From JABICX01 sp964528765 (lineage in GTDB: Archaea; Nanobdellota; Nanobdellia; UBA10117; JABICX01), in assembly GCA_964528765.1 (NCBI GenBank), contig CAZGVA010000016.1, positions 1-21,574 on the forward strand: a stretch of DNA of 21,574 nt. Reading direction: 5' to 3'. Every line of letters starts with the position of its first letter. Within the stretch, counting starts at the first letter, position 1. Positions 12,608 to 19,747 of the stretch are shown one piece after another. The notes beneath the pieces are model-generated. The model ran no database searches. It was not told the origin of the DNA and saw only the letters and a list, made by a program, of their open reading frames with translations. Position numbers and translations under genes: made by a program.

Positions 12608-14917
12608 TTATTCAGTTGTTTCTGCTGGTGTATCAACAACAGCAGCTGCTTCAGTTACAGCTGTAACAGTTGTGCCTGAAACTTGTACTTTGTCTTTACC
12701 GGCTAGTTGTGTTGCGTAATCTGGGTATTGCTTCAAAACATTTGCTGCGTCTCTTGTGTTTTGTGCTTCCCATCCAGCTACAACTAATGCTACATTAGTT
12801 CCACCAAATGCGTTTTCAACTAATTGAATTAATGCTTTGTTTTCTGGAATTGTTGAAGTTGCACCACATGCTGGGAATTGTAGTCCAAGTGCTTCCGCAG
12901 TTAATGGGTTAACACATGGTCCGCCAACAAGAATTAATGGTTTACTTGTTTTATCTGTAACTTCTGTATCTAATTTAACTAAGTCAACACCTGCAATGGA
13001 GTTAATTTGTACTGAACCGCCTTCTGATCCTGTAGTTGCGCCAGTTCCTCTCCATACAACATTTACCTTAAAGTCAAGTTGCTCATCTGGAATTTCTAAT
13101 ACAAATTTATCGCTTGGTCCGTTGGAGTCTGGATCTTGTATAACTACACCGTATTTTGTTCTGACACTTTCTTGGTATGCTGAGATATCTACTGCGCTAC
13201 CTGCTGCATAGTTATAGTTTGTATCATTTGCTTTAGTCGTATCTTGTGTACTGTGTCCAAAGTAATCGAACTTGGTACTATTTGCATTTGTTAGAGTAAT
13301 TCCCCAAAATGTATCGATAGTATTTGCTGCTCCAGATTCTTCACTTGCGGCATCTCCGATTGTAAGTAAATATCCAGTATCATTGGCTGTTCCATTCAAA
13401 TCTCCACGTACATAGTATGTTGCATCGCCGTGAACGATTCTAAATAATTCTGTAGCTGTTGTATCAACTGCTTCTTTGGCCCATTTAATCTTGTTTGAGT
13501 CAGAGTGGTCCTTATAGTATACATTAACTACGGAACTTGCATTCAAATCAGCGTCTTCTGGAACCAAAAATAAGTAAATATCGTCAGTTTCACTTGTTGA
13601 AGATCCGTCAATATTAAATCCGTTCTTTGCTCCACCATCTGCATGTATGTGAATAACTTCTGCATTTGTTGAATTAGTTGAATCTACTGTCGATTCTTCT
13701 TCATTGATCAAAGTTGCACCTTGTTCCATCTCAAATGTATATGTCTTGTAATTATCTGTTGTATAACTATCTAAGCTTAAACAGACAAAGTCATTTGGTA
13801 AACAGATTGTTCCACCGTTTTCAACAGAAATATATGCATCGTTAGCACCGTTGATAACTTGGTCATATTCAATACCGATTGTTGGACTTGCGGAAGTTAA
13901 AAGAGCTAAATTCCATACCCAATCCGGATCATCTTCATCTTGACCTAAAAATGCGTCGCCATCACTATATGTTTTCGTTGTTTCAGTTCCAATCAAAACT
14001 TTTGCGCTTCGTTCAGCTAATGCATCTGAATAAAAGCTACTAATTGCTCTTACTTTAACATTAGATGTACCAATTTCATTTGAAGTTGTTGTAACTGTTT
14101 CTTGGACACCATCAACATCAATAACAACTGTTGTACCTGTTGAAGCTACATTTACTAACTTAACGGTTTTTCCATCAATCATAACAGTATCACCAACAGT
14201 TAGGAAATAATTTGTTCCAACTTCGGCAGTAACACTTCCAGCAGTTGCTGCAGTAACTTTTAAAGATGAACCCAAAAAGTCAATTTCAATTGAATTATCT
14301 GAGGTTGAATCATTAAACCAATTACCATCTGTTAAACTTTCATCAAATCTATAGTCATATCGAATACCATCTGTAGGCATTACTAAGAATGTATCTGCTG
14401 CCCAATCATCATTCAAATAAGTTGAAGACGTTATTGCAGTCTGTATTTCCATACCTTCACCTGGATTAGCATCTAATTTTATAATTTCTCTGTAATCGTA
14501 ATCTTTATCTGAACCAATGTCAATATTAACTTCAGTATCAGATAATGTACTAATATCACTATCATCCAGTTCTGCACCGAATGCATTAGAAGAATCATTT
14601 AATGCTGTTCCGATAACAACTTGTTTATTTTTTCCACCAGCGACAGTAACTGTTCCACCTGAAACAGGGGAAACTGCTGCTTGTGTTAGTCGTCCGACAA
14701 TATCTGTTGCACCCACAATATCTGCTGCGTTAGCATTACTACCAACTACAACAAGTCCGGTCCATGTACCGTCTGTAATAAATGGTGCAGGGTATTCGCC
14801 TAAGTCGGCTGCGGCAACTGCGCCAAGTGCGGTTGCACCTAACATCAATCCACCCGTAGTCATTGCTGCTACTCTCTTAATAGCAGTCTTTGCTTTTAAT
14901 ACGAATTTTTCTTGCAT
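12608..14917 (-). CDS. S-layer protein
   Basis: Surface-lattice protein of 769 aa. It has an N-terminal signal peptide (basic KAKTAIKRVAAMTTGG, hydrophobic LMLGATALGAVAAAD), then the archaeal S-layer N-terminal module (YPAPFITDGTWTGLVVVGSNANAADIVGATDI). A long Thr/Ser/Asp-rich beta region follows, then the matching C-terminal module (LILVGGPCVNPLTAEALGL and ENAFGGTNVALVVAGWEAQNTRDAANVLK). It is acidic overall. I start it at ATG 14917, 24 nt inside the longest frame, because AAGGTGA lies just ahead and MQEKFVLKAK is the usual family start. There are few cysteines (about four). The C-terminus lacks a clear membrane helix, so anchoring must be by another route. Its promoter and leader are unusual (see 14945-14996) and a strong terminator follows. 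Confidence 0.93.
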   Translation of the reverse strand: MQEKFVLKAKTAIKRVAAMTTGGLMLGATALGAVAAADLGEYPAPFITDGTWTGLVVVGSNANAADIVGATDIVGRLTQAAVSPVSGGTVTVAGGKNKQVVIGTALNDSSNAFGAELDDSDISTLSDTEVNIDIGSDKDYDYREIIKLDANPGEGMEIQTAITSSTYLNDDWAADTFLVMPTDGIRYDYRFDESLTDGNWFNDSTSDNSIEIDFLGSSLKVTAATAGSVTAEVGTNYFLTVGDTVMIDGKTVKLVNVASTGTTVVIDVDGVQETVTTTSNEIGTSNVKVRAISSFYSDALAERSAKVLIGTETTKTYSDGDAFLGQDEDDPDWVWNLALLTSASPTIGIEYDQVINGANDAYISVENGGTICLPNDFVCLSLDSYTTDNYKTYTFEMEQGATLINEEESTVDSTNSTNAEVIHIHADGGAKNGFNIDGSSTSETDDIYLFLVPEDADLNASSVVNVYYKDHSDSNKIKWAKEAVDTTATELFRIVHGDATYYVRGDLNGTANDTGYLLTIGDAASEESGAANTIDTFWGITLTNANSTKFDYFGHSTQDTTKANDTNYNYAAGSAVDISAYQESVRTKYGVVIQDPDSNGPSDKFVLEIPDEQLDFKVNVVWRGTGATTGSEGGSVQINSIAGVDLVKLDTEVTDKTSKPLILVGGPCVNPLTAEALGLQFPACGATSTIPENKALIQLVENAFGGTNVALVVAGWEAQNTRDAANVLKQYPDYATQLAGKDKVQVSGTTVTAVTEAAAVVDTPAETTE

Positions 14918-14923
14918 ATTTTT

Positions 14924-14930
14924 TTCACCT
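14924..14930 (-). promoter_or_regulatory. Shine-Dalgarno that decides the S-layer start
   Basis: AAGGTGA on the minus strand, about 6 nt before ATG 14917, favours that start over the upstream in-frame ATG at 14941. Confidence 0.75.
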
Positions 14931-14944
14931 TTTAATATCATCCT

Positions 14945-14960
14945 GCAGAACGAATTCTGC
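14945..14960 (-). promoter_or_regulatory. UUCG-tetraloop hairpin in the S-layer 5' leader
   Basis: On the transcript strand GCAGAA-TTCG-TTCTGC forms a 6-bp stem capped by the very stable UUCG loop. With the TATA at 14980-14987, transcription should start close to 14958-14960, so the hairpin would sit at the very 5' end of the mRNA, a position that could protect it from decay. Confidence 0.65.
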
Positions 14961-14970
14961 GTTCATCGAT

Positions 14971-14996
14971 ACTTAGTTACTTATATAGAACTAAGT
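14971..14996. promoter_or_regulatory. Perfect inverted repeat enclosing the S-layer TATA box
   Basis: ACTTAGTT (14971-14978) and AACTAAGT (14989-14996) are perfect 8-bp arms around a 10-bp spacer that contains the TATA (minus strand TATATAAG, 14980-14987). A dimeric regulator bound here would block or stabilise TBP. The divergent winged-helix protein at 15145 is a natural candidate. Confidence 0.65.
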
Positions 14997-15109
14997 TCCA
15001 TTTAAATATATTATGGTCTTTTGCCCGCGGTATAGCGTTTTCTTCTTCACTGCATAGTTACGAAAGTGTTTAATTTTTGAAACATGTATGGTTAATGACT
15101 TTAAAAAAA

Positions 15110-15120
15110 AGCTTATATAT
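15110..15120 (+). promoter_or_regulatory. TATA for the winged-helix gene at 15145
   Basis: AGCTTATATAT, centred about 29 bp ahead of ATG 15145. It lies inside the frame that would follow from the earlier ATG at 15088, which argues for the later start. Confidence 0.5.
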
Positions 15121-15144
15121 CCTTACTTACAAGTTAAAAAAAAC

Positions 15145-15471
15145 ATGGACAACCGTGAAGTTAAACCCAAGAATGATAAGATGGTTAAAGACCTAAAAAT
15201 AATTACTGCAATTTCATTGGGTAAAGATAGAAATAAAGATTTAGCAAAAGTTCTAGATACTGATAAGTCTTTTACATCAAAAAAAGTTAAAGATTTAGAA
15301 GAACGCGGACTAATAAGTAAAATTGGTGAAGGAAAAGAAACAAGATATCGATTAAACCCCTTCCATGTTATGCAATTTCTACAAAGTACAATTGTAATCA
15401 CAACTAAAAAAAATAAGGAGGACAAAACAAAAAATGAAAATGAAGAAGACCGAAGTGAAAATGCAGTATGA
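15145..15471 (+). CDS. Winged-helix transcriptional regulator (ArsR/MarR-like)
   Basis: A 108-aa protein starting MDNREVKPKNDKMVK. Its winged helix shows LKIITAISLGKDRNKDLAKVLD (helices 1-2), SFTSKKVKDLEERGLISKI (recognition helix) and GEGKETRYRLNP (wing). A C-terminal hydrophobic helix (HVMQFLQSTIVI) and a Lys/Glu-rich tail follow. An ATG 57 nt upstream (15088) is in frame, but the TATA at 15110-15120 lies between the two and fits a near-leaderless mRNA from 15145. It is divergent from the S-layer gene, whose promoter contains a perfect inverted repeat, so S-layer control or autoregulation is plausible. The next gene overlaps its last 38 nt. Confidence 0.78.
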   Translation: MDNREVKPKNDKMVKDLKIITAISLGKDRNKDLAKVLDTDKSFTSKKVKDLEERGLISKIGEGKETRYRLNPFHVMQFLQSTIVITTKKNKEDKTKNENEEDRSENAV

Positions 15472-15742
15472 AATAACTATGTATAAATTGCTAATACTCT
15501 TTGGTATTAGTTTAATAGTGTTTTTAGCAGCAGGTTTCTGGATGGGAAATCTTGTTGGGGGAGCTAACCAAATAGATGATGTCAATGTTGAGGTTCCAGA
15601 ATACTGCCGAGCCAGTTATCGTGGCGATACAATCTCTGTGCATTGCACCGAACTCGAAGAATATACTGCGTTGGAATTATGTAATATTCTTTCAACACCA
15701 TTAAAAGATAAAATTAAAGTAGTAGTAATTTCTAGCGAGTAA
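15434..15742 (+). CDS. Small single-span membrane protein with a Cys-containing outer domain
   Basis: A 102-aa protein with a basic N-terminus (MKMKKTEVKMQ), one membrane helix (about 18-42, LLILFGISLIVFLAAGFWMG) and a compact outside domain with three cysteines (in EYCRASY, VHCTE and ELCNI). No family recognised. AAGGAGG at 15415-15421 inside the end of the winged-helix gene, 12 nt before ATG 15434, serves as its ribosome binding site. The two genes overlap by 38 nt in different frames, so they are co-transcribed and probably translationally coupled. Confidence 0.72.
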   Translation: MKMKKTEVKMQYEITMYKLLILFGISLIVFLAAGFWMGNLVGGANQIDDVNVEVPEYCRASYRGDTISVHCTELEEYTALELCNILSTPLKDKIKVVVISSE

Positions 15743-15743
15743 A

Positions 15744-15782
15744 TCACTATTACTTATTTTTTAATTGTTTTTTTTAAAATGA
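15744..15782. repeat. Degenerate repeat of the 3' end of the gene at 15813
   Basis: Reads closely like 15808-15845 (ATCACTAT, a T-rich run, TAATTG, another T run, then AAAATG/AAAATTG) with several substitutions and a small length difference. Its low complexity lowers the weight of the match. T runs on the plus strand may also end the transcript of the small membrane protein. Confidence 0.4.
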
Positions 15783-15807
15783 ACCTTTTGTAAAATGTTC
15801 TCCAAAA

Positions 15808-15845
15808 CATCACTATTTATTTTGTAATTGTTTCTTTAAAATTGC
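15808..15845. repeat. Partner of the degenerate repeat, covering the stop codon of the gene at 15813
   Basis: Contains the end of the 145-aa gene (minus strand) and resembles 15744-15782 about 64 bp away. Confidence 0.4.
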
Positions 15846-16250
15846 GTTTTCTGCCTGAATTGCATGAACCATTTGATTATATTTGTGTAATTTTGCTAGT
15901 AAATCATTTAAAACCATGGTAACTGCTTGCGGATCATCTGAAATTGGGTCTTCTGGTTCAATAATTTCAATAGAACTTGGCATATATTCATAAAGTAATC
16001 CCATTAGTTGCGTTAATGACTCTGAAAGAAGTTCCACTTCAATAAATGTTGAAAACATATTTTCAGATACGTTTCTGGCAGGATGTGTTGTTTGTTCCAC
16101 AACTATGCTACTTTTTTCAGTATGCAATTTTTCTCCAATTGATGCAATGGCTTTTTCAATATGTTCTTTAGGAAATCCTGCAACTTCAATAACAATTTTT
16201 AGTCTAATCCAACCTTCTTTAATTTTCTGTTCAATTTCACGTTCTTTCAT
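15813..16250 (-). CDS. Unrecognised archaeal protein with C-terminal coiled coil, 145 aa
   Basis: A soluble 145-aa protein. The N-terminal half is alpha/beta (RLKIVIEVAGFPKEHIEKAIASIGEKL, then SSIVVEQ, and FIEVELLSESLTQLMGLLYEYMPSSIEIIEP), resembling a small ACT- or ferredoxin-like fold with two beta-alpha-beta units. The C-terminal 40 residues form a coiled coil (VTMVLNDLLAKLHKYNQMVHAIQAENAILKKQL, read in segments). I cannot name a family. It begins 1 nt after the stop of the lamin-tail gene, so the two form an operon; whether they work together is unknown. Confidence 0.72.
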   Translation of the reverse strand: MKEREIEQKIKEGWIRLKIVIEVAGFPKEHIEKAIASIGEKLHTEKSSIVVEQTTHPARNVSENMFSTFIEVELLSESLTQLMGLLYEYMPSSIEIIEPEDPISDDPQAVTMVLNDLLAKLHKYNQMVHAIQAENAILKKQLQNK

Positions 16251-16251
16251 A

Positions 16252-17022
16252 TTATTCTTTTCTAATTGAAGAAAAAAGAAATACTACATTTAAAGTTATC
16301 GAAACTGTGAGCAACAAAAGAATCGGTAAATTTTCGTATTTTTGTGCGTTTGACTCATATACAACCCGTCCAGTAATTTGAGGTATTTCGTTATTTGCAT
16401 TTATCATTTCGATTTTAACTGGCGCAGTTTCCAGTTTTTTTGGTTTTTCTTTAATTTCAGTTGCAACGGATTCAGTCACAACAAGAGGTTCTATTGTAGG
16501 TATATCCTCGGCTTCAGGTACGCTCGCTTCAACTTCAGGTATATCCATTTCAACTTCATTAAAACAAGAATTTATTTTTCCAGGTGTCGGTTTTCCAACA
16601 CACCATGAATCCTCAACAAATTGTAATGAATTACCATCTCCTGATGCGCCCATCTCTGACGTATAAATCACGCAAAAAATATCTTCTTTATTTGCATCAC
16701 GAATGCAAAGTTCTTCTCCAGAATTTGATAATGAAAATGCTGAATCAAAAAGATTACAATCAAAATTTAGATTAGCTGGTTTATCTGCAATAATAAAATA
16801 TTCTTCAGGTTCAACCGTACATATTTCCGAATTAATTTTATGATGTGTTTCTGCTTCATAAAATTTGTATGTACAAAAATCGATGTCTTCACCATCATTA
16901 TGTACTTCAACCCACTCCAAACCATCATCTTTACCTTCCAAATTATACATAATTTCAGATATTTGAATTGCAGAAGTAATTGGTAATAATAATATTAATA
17001 TTAAAAATATTGAACGGTTCAT
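16252..17022 (-). CDS. Exported lamin-tail-domain protein with C-terminal membrane anchor
   Basis: A 256-aa protein with a signal peptide (MNRSIFLILILLLPITSA), followed by a lamin-tail (LTD) immunoglobulin-like domain at about 20-150. The signature parts are IQISEIMYNLEGKDDGLEWVEVHN, YFIIADKPANL, SLSNSGEELCIRD and DGNSLQFV, ending in WCVGKPTPGKINSC. Six or more cysteines in the domain suggest disulfides. A Pro/Glu-rich linker (150-225) leads to a membrane helix (about 231-251) and the basic tail SIRKE. Such proteins are displayed on the surface of many archaea and bind other proteins or substrates; the target is unknown. The 145-aa gene follows directly, and the proline-rich gene is divergent. 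Confidence 0.88.
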   Translation of the reverse strand: MNRSIFLILILLLPITSAIQISEIMYNLEGKDDGLEWVEVHNDGEDIDFCTYKFYEAETHHKINSEICTVEPEEYFIIADKPANLNFDCNLFDSAFSLSNSGEELCIRDANKEDIFCVIYTSEMGASGDGNSLQFVEDSWCVGKPTPGKINSCFNEVEMDIPEVEASVPEAEDIPTIEPLVVTESVATEIKEKPKKLETAPVKIEMINANNEIPQITGRVVYESNAQKYENLPILLLLTVSITLNVVFLFSSIRKE

Positions 17023-17122
17023 ATTATAATAGTAGGTTAATTTATTTATCGATTACTGTACTAACTATGGTGGAGTAAAGAAATTATTTTAAGCATAGGT
17101 GTATTGAGATAACTGTGATAAA

Positions 17123-17836
17123 ATGGGATTACTAGCTCGCTTCAAGAAAAAGGAAGACAATTTTGATAATCTTCCGTACCTTCCAGATGACCCGGCATTA
17201 CCGCCGCTTCCACCTCATGCGCAGAGAACTGCACCAAATGTAGGCGCAAGAATGCCACTAAAACCACTACCGATGGCTATGGATATAGGCAATTTGCCTC
17301 CGCTACCAAAAATGTCTTCTGAAGAAAATATGGATTTACCACCAATGCCAACATTACCTACAATTCCAGAAGCACCCGCATTACCGCCAATGCCACGCTT
17401 ACCCGATATCTCGCAAACCCAAGAGTTACCACTAATGTCTCGCTTACCCGATATGCCACCGACACAAGAAATACCTGATAATCCACATGCACTAGATATG
17501 CCTTCATTAGAAGACAATCAACCAAAAGATTTGCCTGCTCCAATACACCTACCTAAAGCGGCTGAAATGCCAAAAGAATTATCTGCACCAGTGATGCCAG
17601 ATATGACTAATCGTTCTGCAAAGGTATTTGTCCAACTTAATAAATACAAGGATATTGTTAGCACAGTAAATAAAATGGAAAATAGAATTAATGAACTTCA
17701 GGGTGCAATTAGTAAAATGAGAGATATTCGAGTAAAAGAACGTGAATTAATTGATAGTTGGAATGGTTTATTAACTGAAGCCAAATCAAGAATTGAAGAT
17801 GTTAATAAAAAACTTCCAAGAGTTGATGAATACTAA
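17123..17836 (+). CDS. Proline/methionine-rich protein with C-terminal coiled coil
   Basis: A 237-aa cytoplasmic protein. Residues 1-12 are basic (MGLLARFKKKED). Residues 16-160 are low-complexity and rich in Pro, Leu and Met, built from L-P-P-M/L-P units. One unit is clearly duplicated: PRLPDISQTQEL (about 92-103) and SRLPDMPPTQEI. The last 75 residues form a coiled coil (QLNKYKDIVSTVNKMENRI, and NELQGAISKMRDIRVKEREL). No family is recognised. The motif LPKAAEMPKEL near the end of the proline region returns as LPKALKMPKEL in the AT-hook protein at 19935. A TATA-like ATTATTTTAAG (17083-17093) precedes it. It overlaps the convergent transglutaminase-like gene by 4 nt at the stops. Confidence 0.72.
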   Translation: MGLLARFKKKEDNFDNLPYLPDDPALPPLPPHAQRTAPNVGARMPLKPLPMAMDIGNLPPLPKMSSEENMDLPPMPTLPTIPEAPALPPMPRLPDISQTQELPLMSRLPDMPPTQEIPDNPHALDMPSLEDNQPKDLPAPIHLPKAAEMPKELSAPVMPDMTNRSAKVFVQLNKYKDIVSTVNKMENRINELQGAISKMRDIRVKERELIDSWNGLLTEAKSRIEDVNKKLPRVDEY

Positions 17837-18387
17837 TTCTTCTTTATTTTTTTCTTTAATAACTTAAGCAAGATTATACAAGTTGGTCCTGTTAAGAGAA
17901 CAATTGTGCGATCTAGAGGCAAATTATCCCATAACATTGTTTTGTAACTTTGTATCCAATACCCTGCTGGAGGTAAATCTCCTTGTTCCCATTTTTGTTC
18001 AAAATTACCTACATGCTTACTCTCATAATCTACCCAAAAATGAACTGGACTAATTTTATACGTATAATTAATTCCTTTTTCTTCTAGAACATTTGCTAAT
18101 AAAACTGCTTGATGTTTACAGTTTCCTTTAGGTTGGTTAATCACCTCTTCAGCAGTAGGGATATACCACGGTACGCCATATTGTTTAAAATCTCCTTCAG
18201 GTTGAATATATGTTTCAACTAATCGCTCAATCTCTGCAGGATCATCAGGCATAATTTTGGCAAAATCACCAATTGAATTGGGCTGAATTGGATTCACAAA
18301 TCGAACTAATGAATTTGACAGCATCAATGGATTTGGATAATAACTTAACAAAATCCAAATTGCAATAAATATAAATTCCTTTTTCAT
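17833..18387 (-). CDS. Membrane-associated transglutaminase-like cysteine protease
   Basis: A 184-aa protein with an N-terminal signal anchor (5-25). The transglutaminase-like core has Cys90 in PKGNCKHQAVLLANVLEEKGI, His116 in SPVHFWVDY and Asp120, a papain-like Cys-His-Asp triad. A C-terminal membrane helix (about 162-178) ends in a Lys-rich tail. Both ends are in the membrane with the catalytic loop probably outside, so it may cleave or crosslink surface proteins or glycopeptides. It overlaps the HAD-like gene upstream by 4 nt (ATGA) and is convergent with the proline-rich gene. Confidence 0.87.
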   Translation of the reverse strand: MKKEFIFIAIWILLSYYPNPLMLSNSLVRFVNPIQPNSIGDFAKIMPDDPAEIERLVETYIQPEGDFKQYGVPWYIPTAEEVINQPKGNCKHQAVLLANVLEEKGINYTYKISPVHFWVDYESKHVGNFEQKWEQGDLPPAGYWIQSYKTMLWDNLPLDRTIVLLTGPTCIILLKLLKKKIKKN

Positions 18388-18974
18388 TCACTAAAAAGGG
18401 TTATCAATTCTTTTATGGTTTTATCTTCTGATGTAAATACAATTGTTTTAATCCCCAATGATTCCGCAACATCAGTATGTGCTTTTTTATCATCAATAAA
18501 TACGCATTCTTCTGGAATCCAATTCATTTTAGATAAAAGATGTTTAAAAGCGTGTACTTCTGTTTTGCGGTACCCTGTTTCGTCTGAGAAAAATCTATTT
18601 GGTGTTATATCAAATAAACCACATTGTTTATCTGCAACATTTCTAAGTGGGTTTGAATGAGATAAAATCGCAATATTATTTTCAGTTTTTTTTGATTTCA
18701 AAAAGGTAATTAATTTAGTATGTAATTTAGCGTGCGCAACAATTAATTTAATGATTATTTCAGAAATTTCTTTTGGTGTTTTTCCATACCGTTCCGAACA
18801 CTTTTCTAAAAATTCAGGTAGTTTTATTTTATTTACTTTTAATTTTTCAAATAAATCTCGATTTCCTGGCAGGAAAATCGGCAGATTATATTCATCTGCA
18901 AGAACTTTATTTGTGTGTTTTATATCTCGAGTAACTAGTACATCATTTACATCTAAAATAATATTTTTTATCAT
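18384..18974 (-). CDS. HAD-superfamily hydrolase-like protein
   Basis: A 196-aa protein with all four HAD motifs: I, ILDVNDVL with nucleophile Asp8; II, AILSHSN with Ser105; III, Lys137 in GYRKTEVHAF; IV, CVFIDDKKAHTDVAESLGI with D161-D162. The second Asp of motif I (D-x-D) is Asn10 here, so the usual general acid is missing and ordinary phosphatase activity may be weak or altered. I start it at ATG 18974; the longer open frame upstream runs through tRNA-Val and is not real. Only six bases separate the tRNA 3' end from this ATG, so the mRNA is probably freed by tRNA processing. Downstream it overlaps the transglutaminase-like gene by 4 nt. Confidence 0.85.
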   Translation of the reverse strand: MIKNIILDVNDVLVTRDIKHTNKVLADEYNLPIFLPGNRDLFEKLKVNKIKLPEFLEKCSERYGKTPKEISEIIIKLIVAHAKLHTKLITFLKSKKTENNIAILSHSNPLRNVADKQCGLFDITPNRFFSDETGYRKTEVHAFKHLLSKMNWIPEECVFIDDKKAHTDVAESLGIKTIVFTSEDKTIKELITLFSE

Positions 18975-18980
18975 ATTAAG

Positions 18981-19104
18981 TGGGCCGAGCAGGGATTGAA
19001 CCTGCGATCTCTCGTAAGTCAAACGAACGTCATTTAATGCGCGCAACAGAATAATCTGGCGAAAAGTGTTAGCTTTTCGACGCGTACCACTAGACCATCG
19101 GCCC
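18981..19104 (-). tRNA. tRNA-Val(GAC) with a non-canonical D-loop intron
   Basis: The acceptor GGGCCGA (19104-19098) pairs with TCGGCCC (18988-18982), with discriminator A at 18981. The T-stem is GCAGG/CCTGC with loop TTCAATC. The anticodon stem TTCGT/ACGAG encloses TTGACTT, anticodon GAC; position 37 is T, unusual for tRNA-Val. The D-stem GTC pairs with GAC only if about 52-54 nt between D-loop residues and the GAC are removed (roughly 19033-19086). The junctions form a 3-4-3 bulge-helix-bulge: TAGT/ATTA as central helix and bulges GGT and AAT. The exact cut is uncertain by about two bases; retaining TA would restore the normal D-loop TAGTGGTAT. The intron folds with CGCG/CGCG closing a CGAAAAG/CTTTTCG hairpin. 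Confidence 0.85.
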
Positions 19105-19129
19105 ATTACAAAAACGTGAAAAAAACAAG

Positions 19130-19711
19130 TTAAAAAGGTTGTGAAAACGTTTCTTTATCACAAATAACATCTAAAATATCCGATACATTACCCTTACAAC
19201 TAATTGAATAAATATTTCCTCCAACAGGTGCGGCTCCAAAAAATAAATTACTTTTCGCATAAGCTACATCTTTTTTTGACCAAGCAAAAACAGTGCTATC
19301 AAAAGGCATTTCTGTTGGCTCAGATAAAACCAATGTTCGCTTATGTATATGCCCGCGTTTTAACCATAATTTTTGTATAGCAATTAATACGTCCCGAGCA
19401 TTTTGATTATAAAATTCATCTTTCATGGCAGGTACAAATTCACTGCCATCTATACGTTTAGGCAAACCAGACCAAAACTCGTCTTTATCTAAACTAGGTG
19501 TAAGTAAACTACCGATGGAATAAATCTGTAAACGAAATCCTCCACAAATTTTGGGTTGGACAACTGTATATTTGCCAATTACTTGTGGCTCACGTTTATT
19601 AAATTCAATTAAATCGGATAACAACGCTTTTGGTGGCGGAGTGGGCGTTAGTTCAATTCGTACTTTGCCTGCTTGCGTTAGAGTTTCTATTACTAAATCT
19701 GATTGTGCCAT
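19130..19711 (-). CDS. Unrecognised soluble protein, 193 aa
   Basis: A soluble alpha/beta protein with no signal peptide, membrane helix or known motif that I can see. It is rich in beta segments (VRIELTPTPPP, YTVVQPKICGGFRLQIYSIGSLL, RTLVLSEPTEM) with a Gly-rich FFGAAPVGGNIYSI near the C-terminus and three cysteines. Possible start signals are TTTATAGG on the minus strand about 23 bp before the ATG and GGAG about 15 nt ahead. It lies between tRNA-Gly (37 nt upstream) and tRNA-Val (25 nt downstream), all on the minus strand. A role in RNA metabolism would fit the position, but nothing in the protein shows it. Confidence 0.65.
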   Translation of the reverse strand: MAQSDLVIETLTQAGKVRIELTPTPPPKALLSDLIEFNKREPQVIGKYTVVQPKICGGFRLQIYSIGSLLTPSLDKDEFWSGLPKRIDGSEFVPAMKDEFYNQNARDVLIAIQKLWLKRGHIHKRTLVLSEPTEMPFDSTVFAWSKKDVAYAKSNLFFGAAPVGGNIYSISCKGNVSDILDVICDKETFSQPF

Positions 19712-19747
19712 ATAATATTATGTATCACTCCTATAAATTATTTTATA

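Noticed and set aside
12837..15005. Long plus-strand frames (12837-13211, 14517-15005)
   Set aside because: They are antisense to the S-layer gene and arise from its biased codon use; the products are Ser/Thr/Pro-rich without domains.
18981..19104. Reading this tRNA as a class II tRNA-Ser with a long variable arm
   Set aside because: GCGTC/GACGT could pair as an anticodon stem, but position 33 would not be U and the D-arm is class I; the D-loop intron model gives a complete tRNA-Val.
18975..19106. N-terminal extension of the HAD-like protein
   Set aside because: The extra 44 codons are the tRNA-Val sequence; the HAD fold begins exactly at MIKNIILD.
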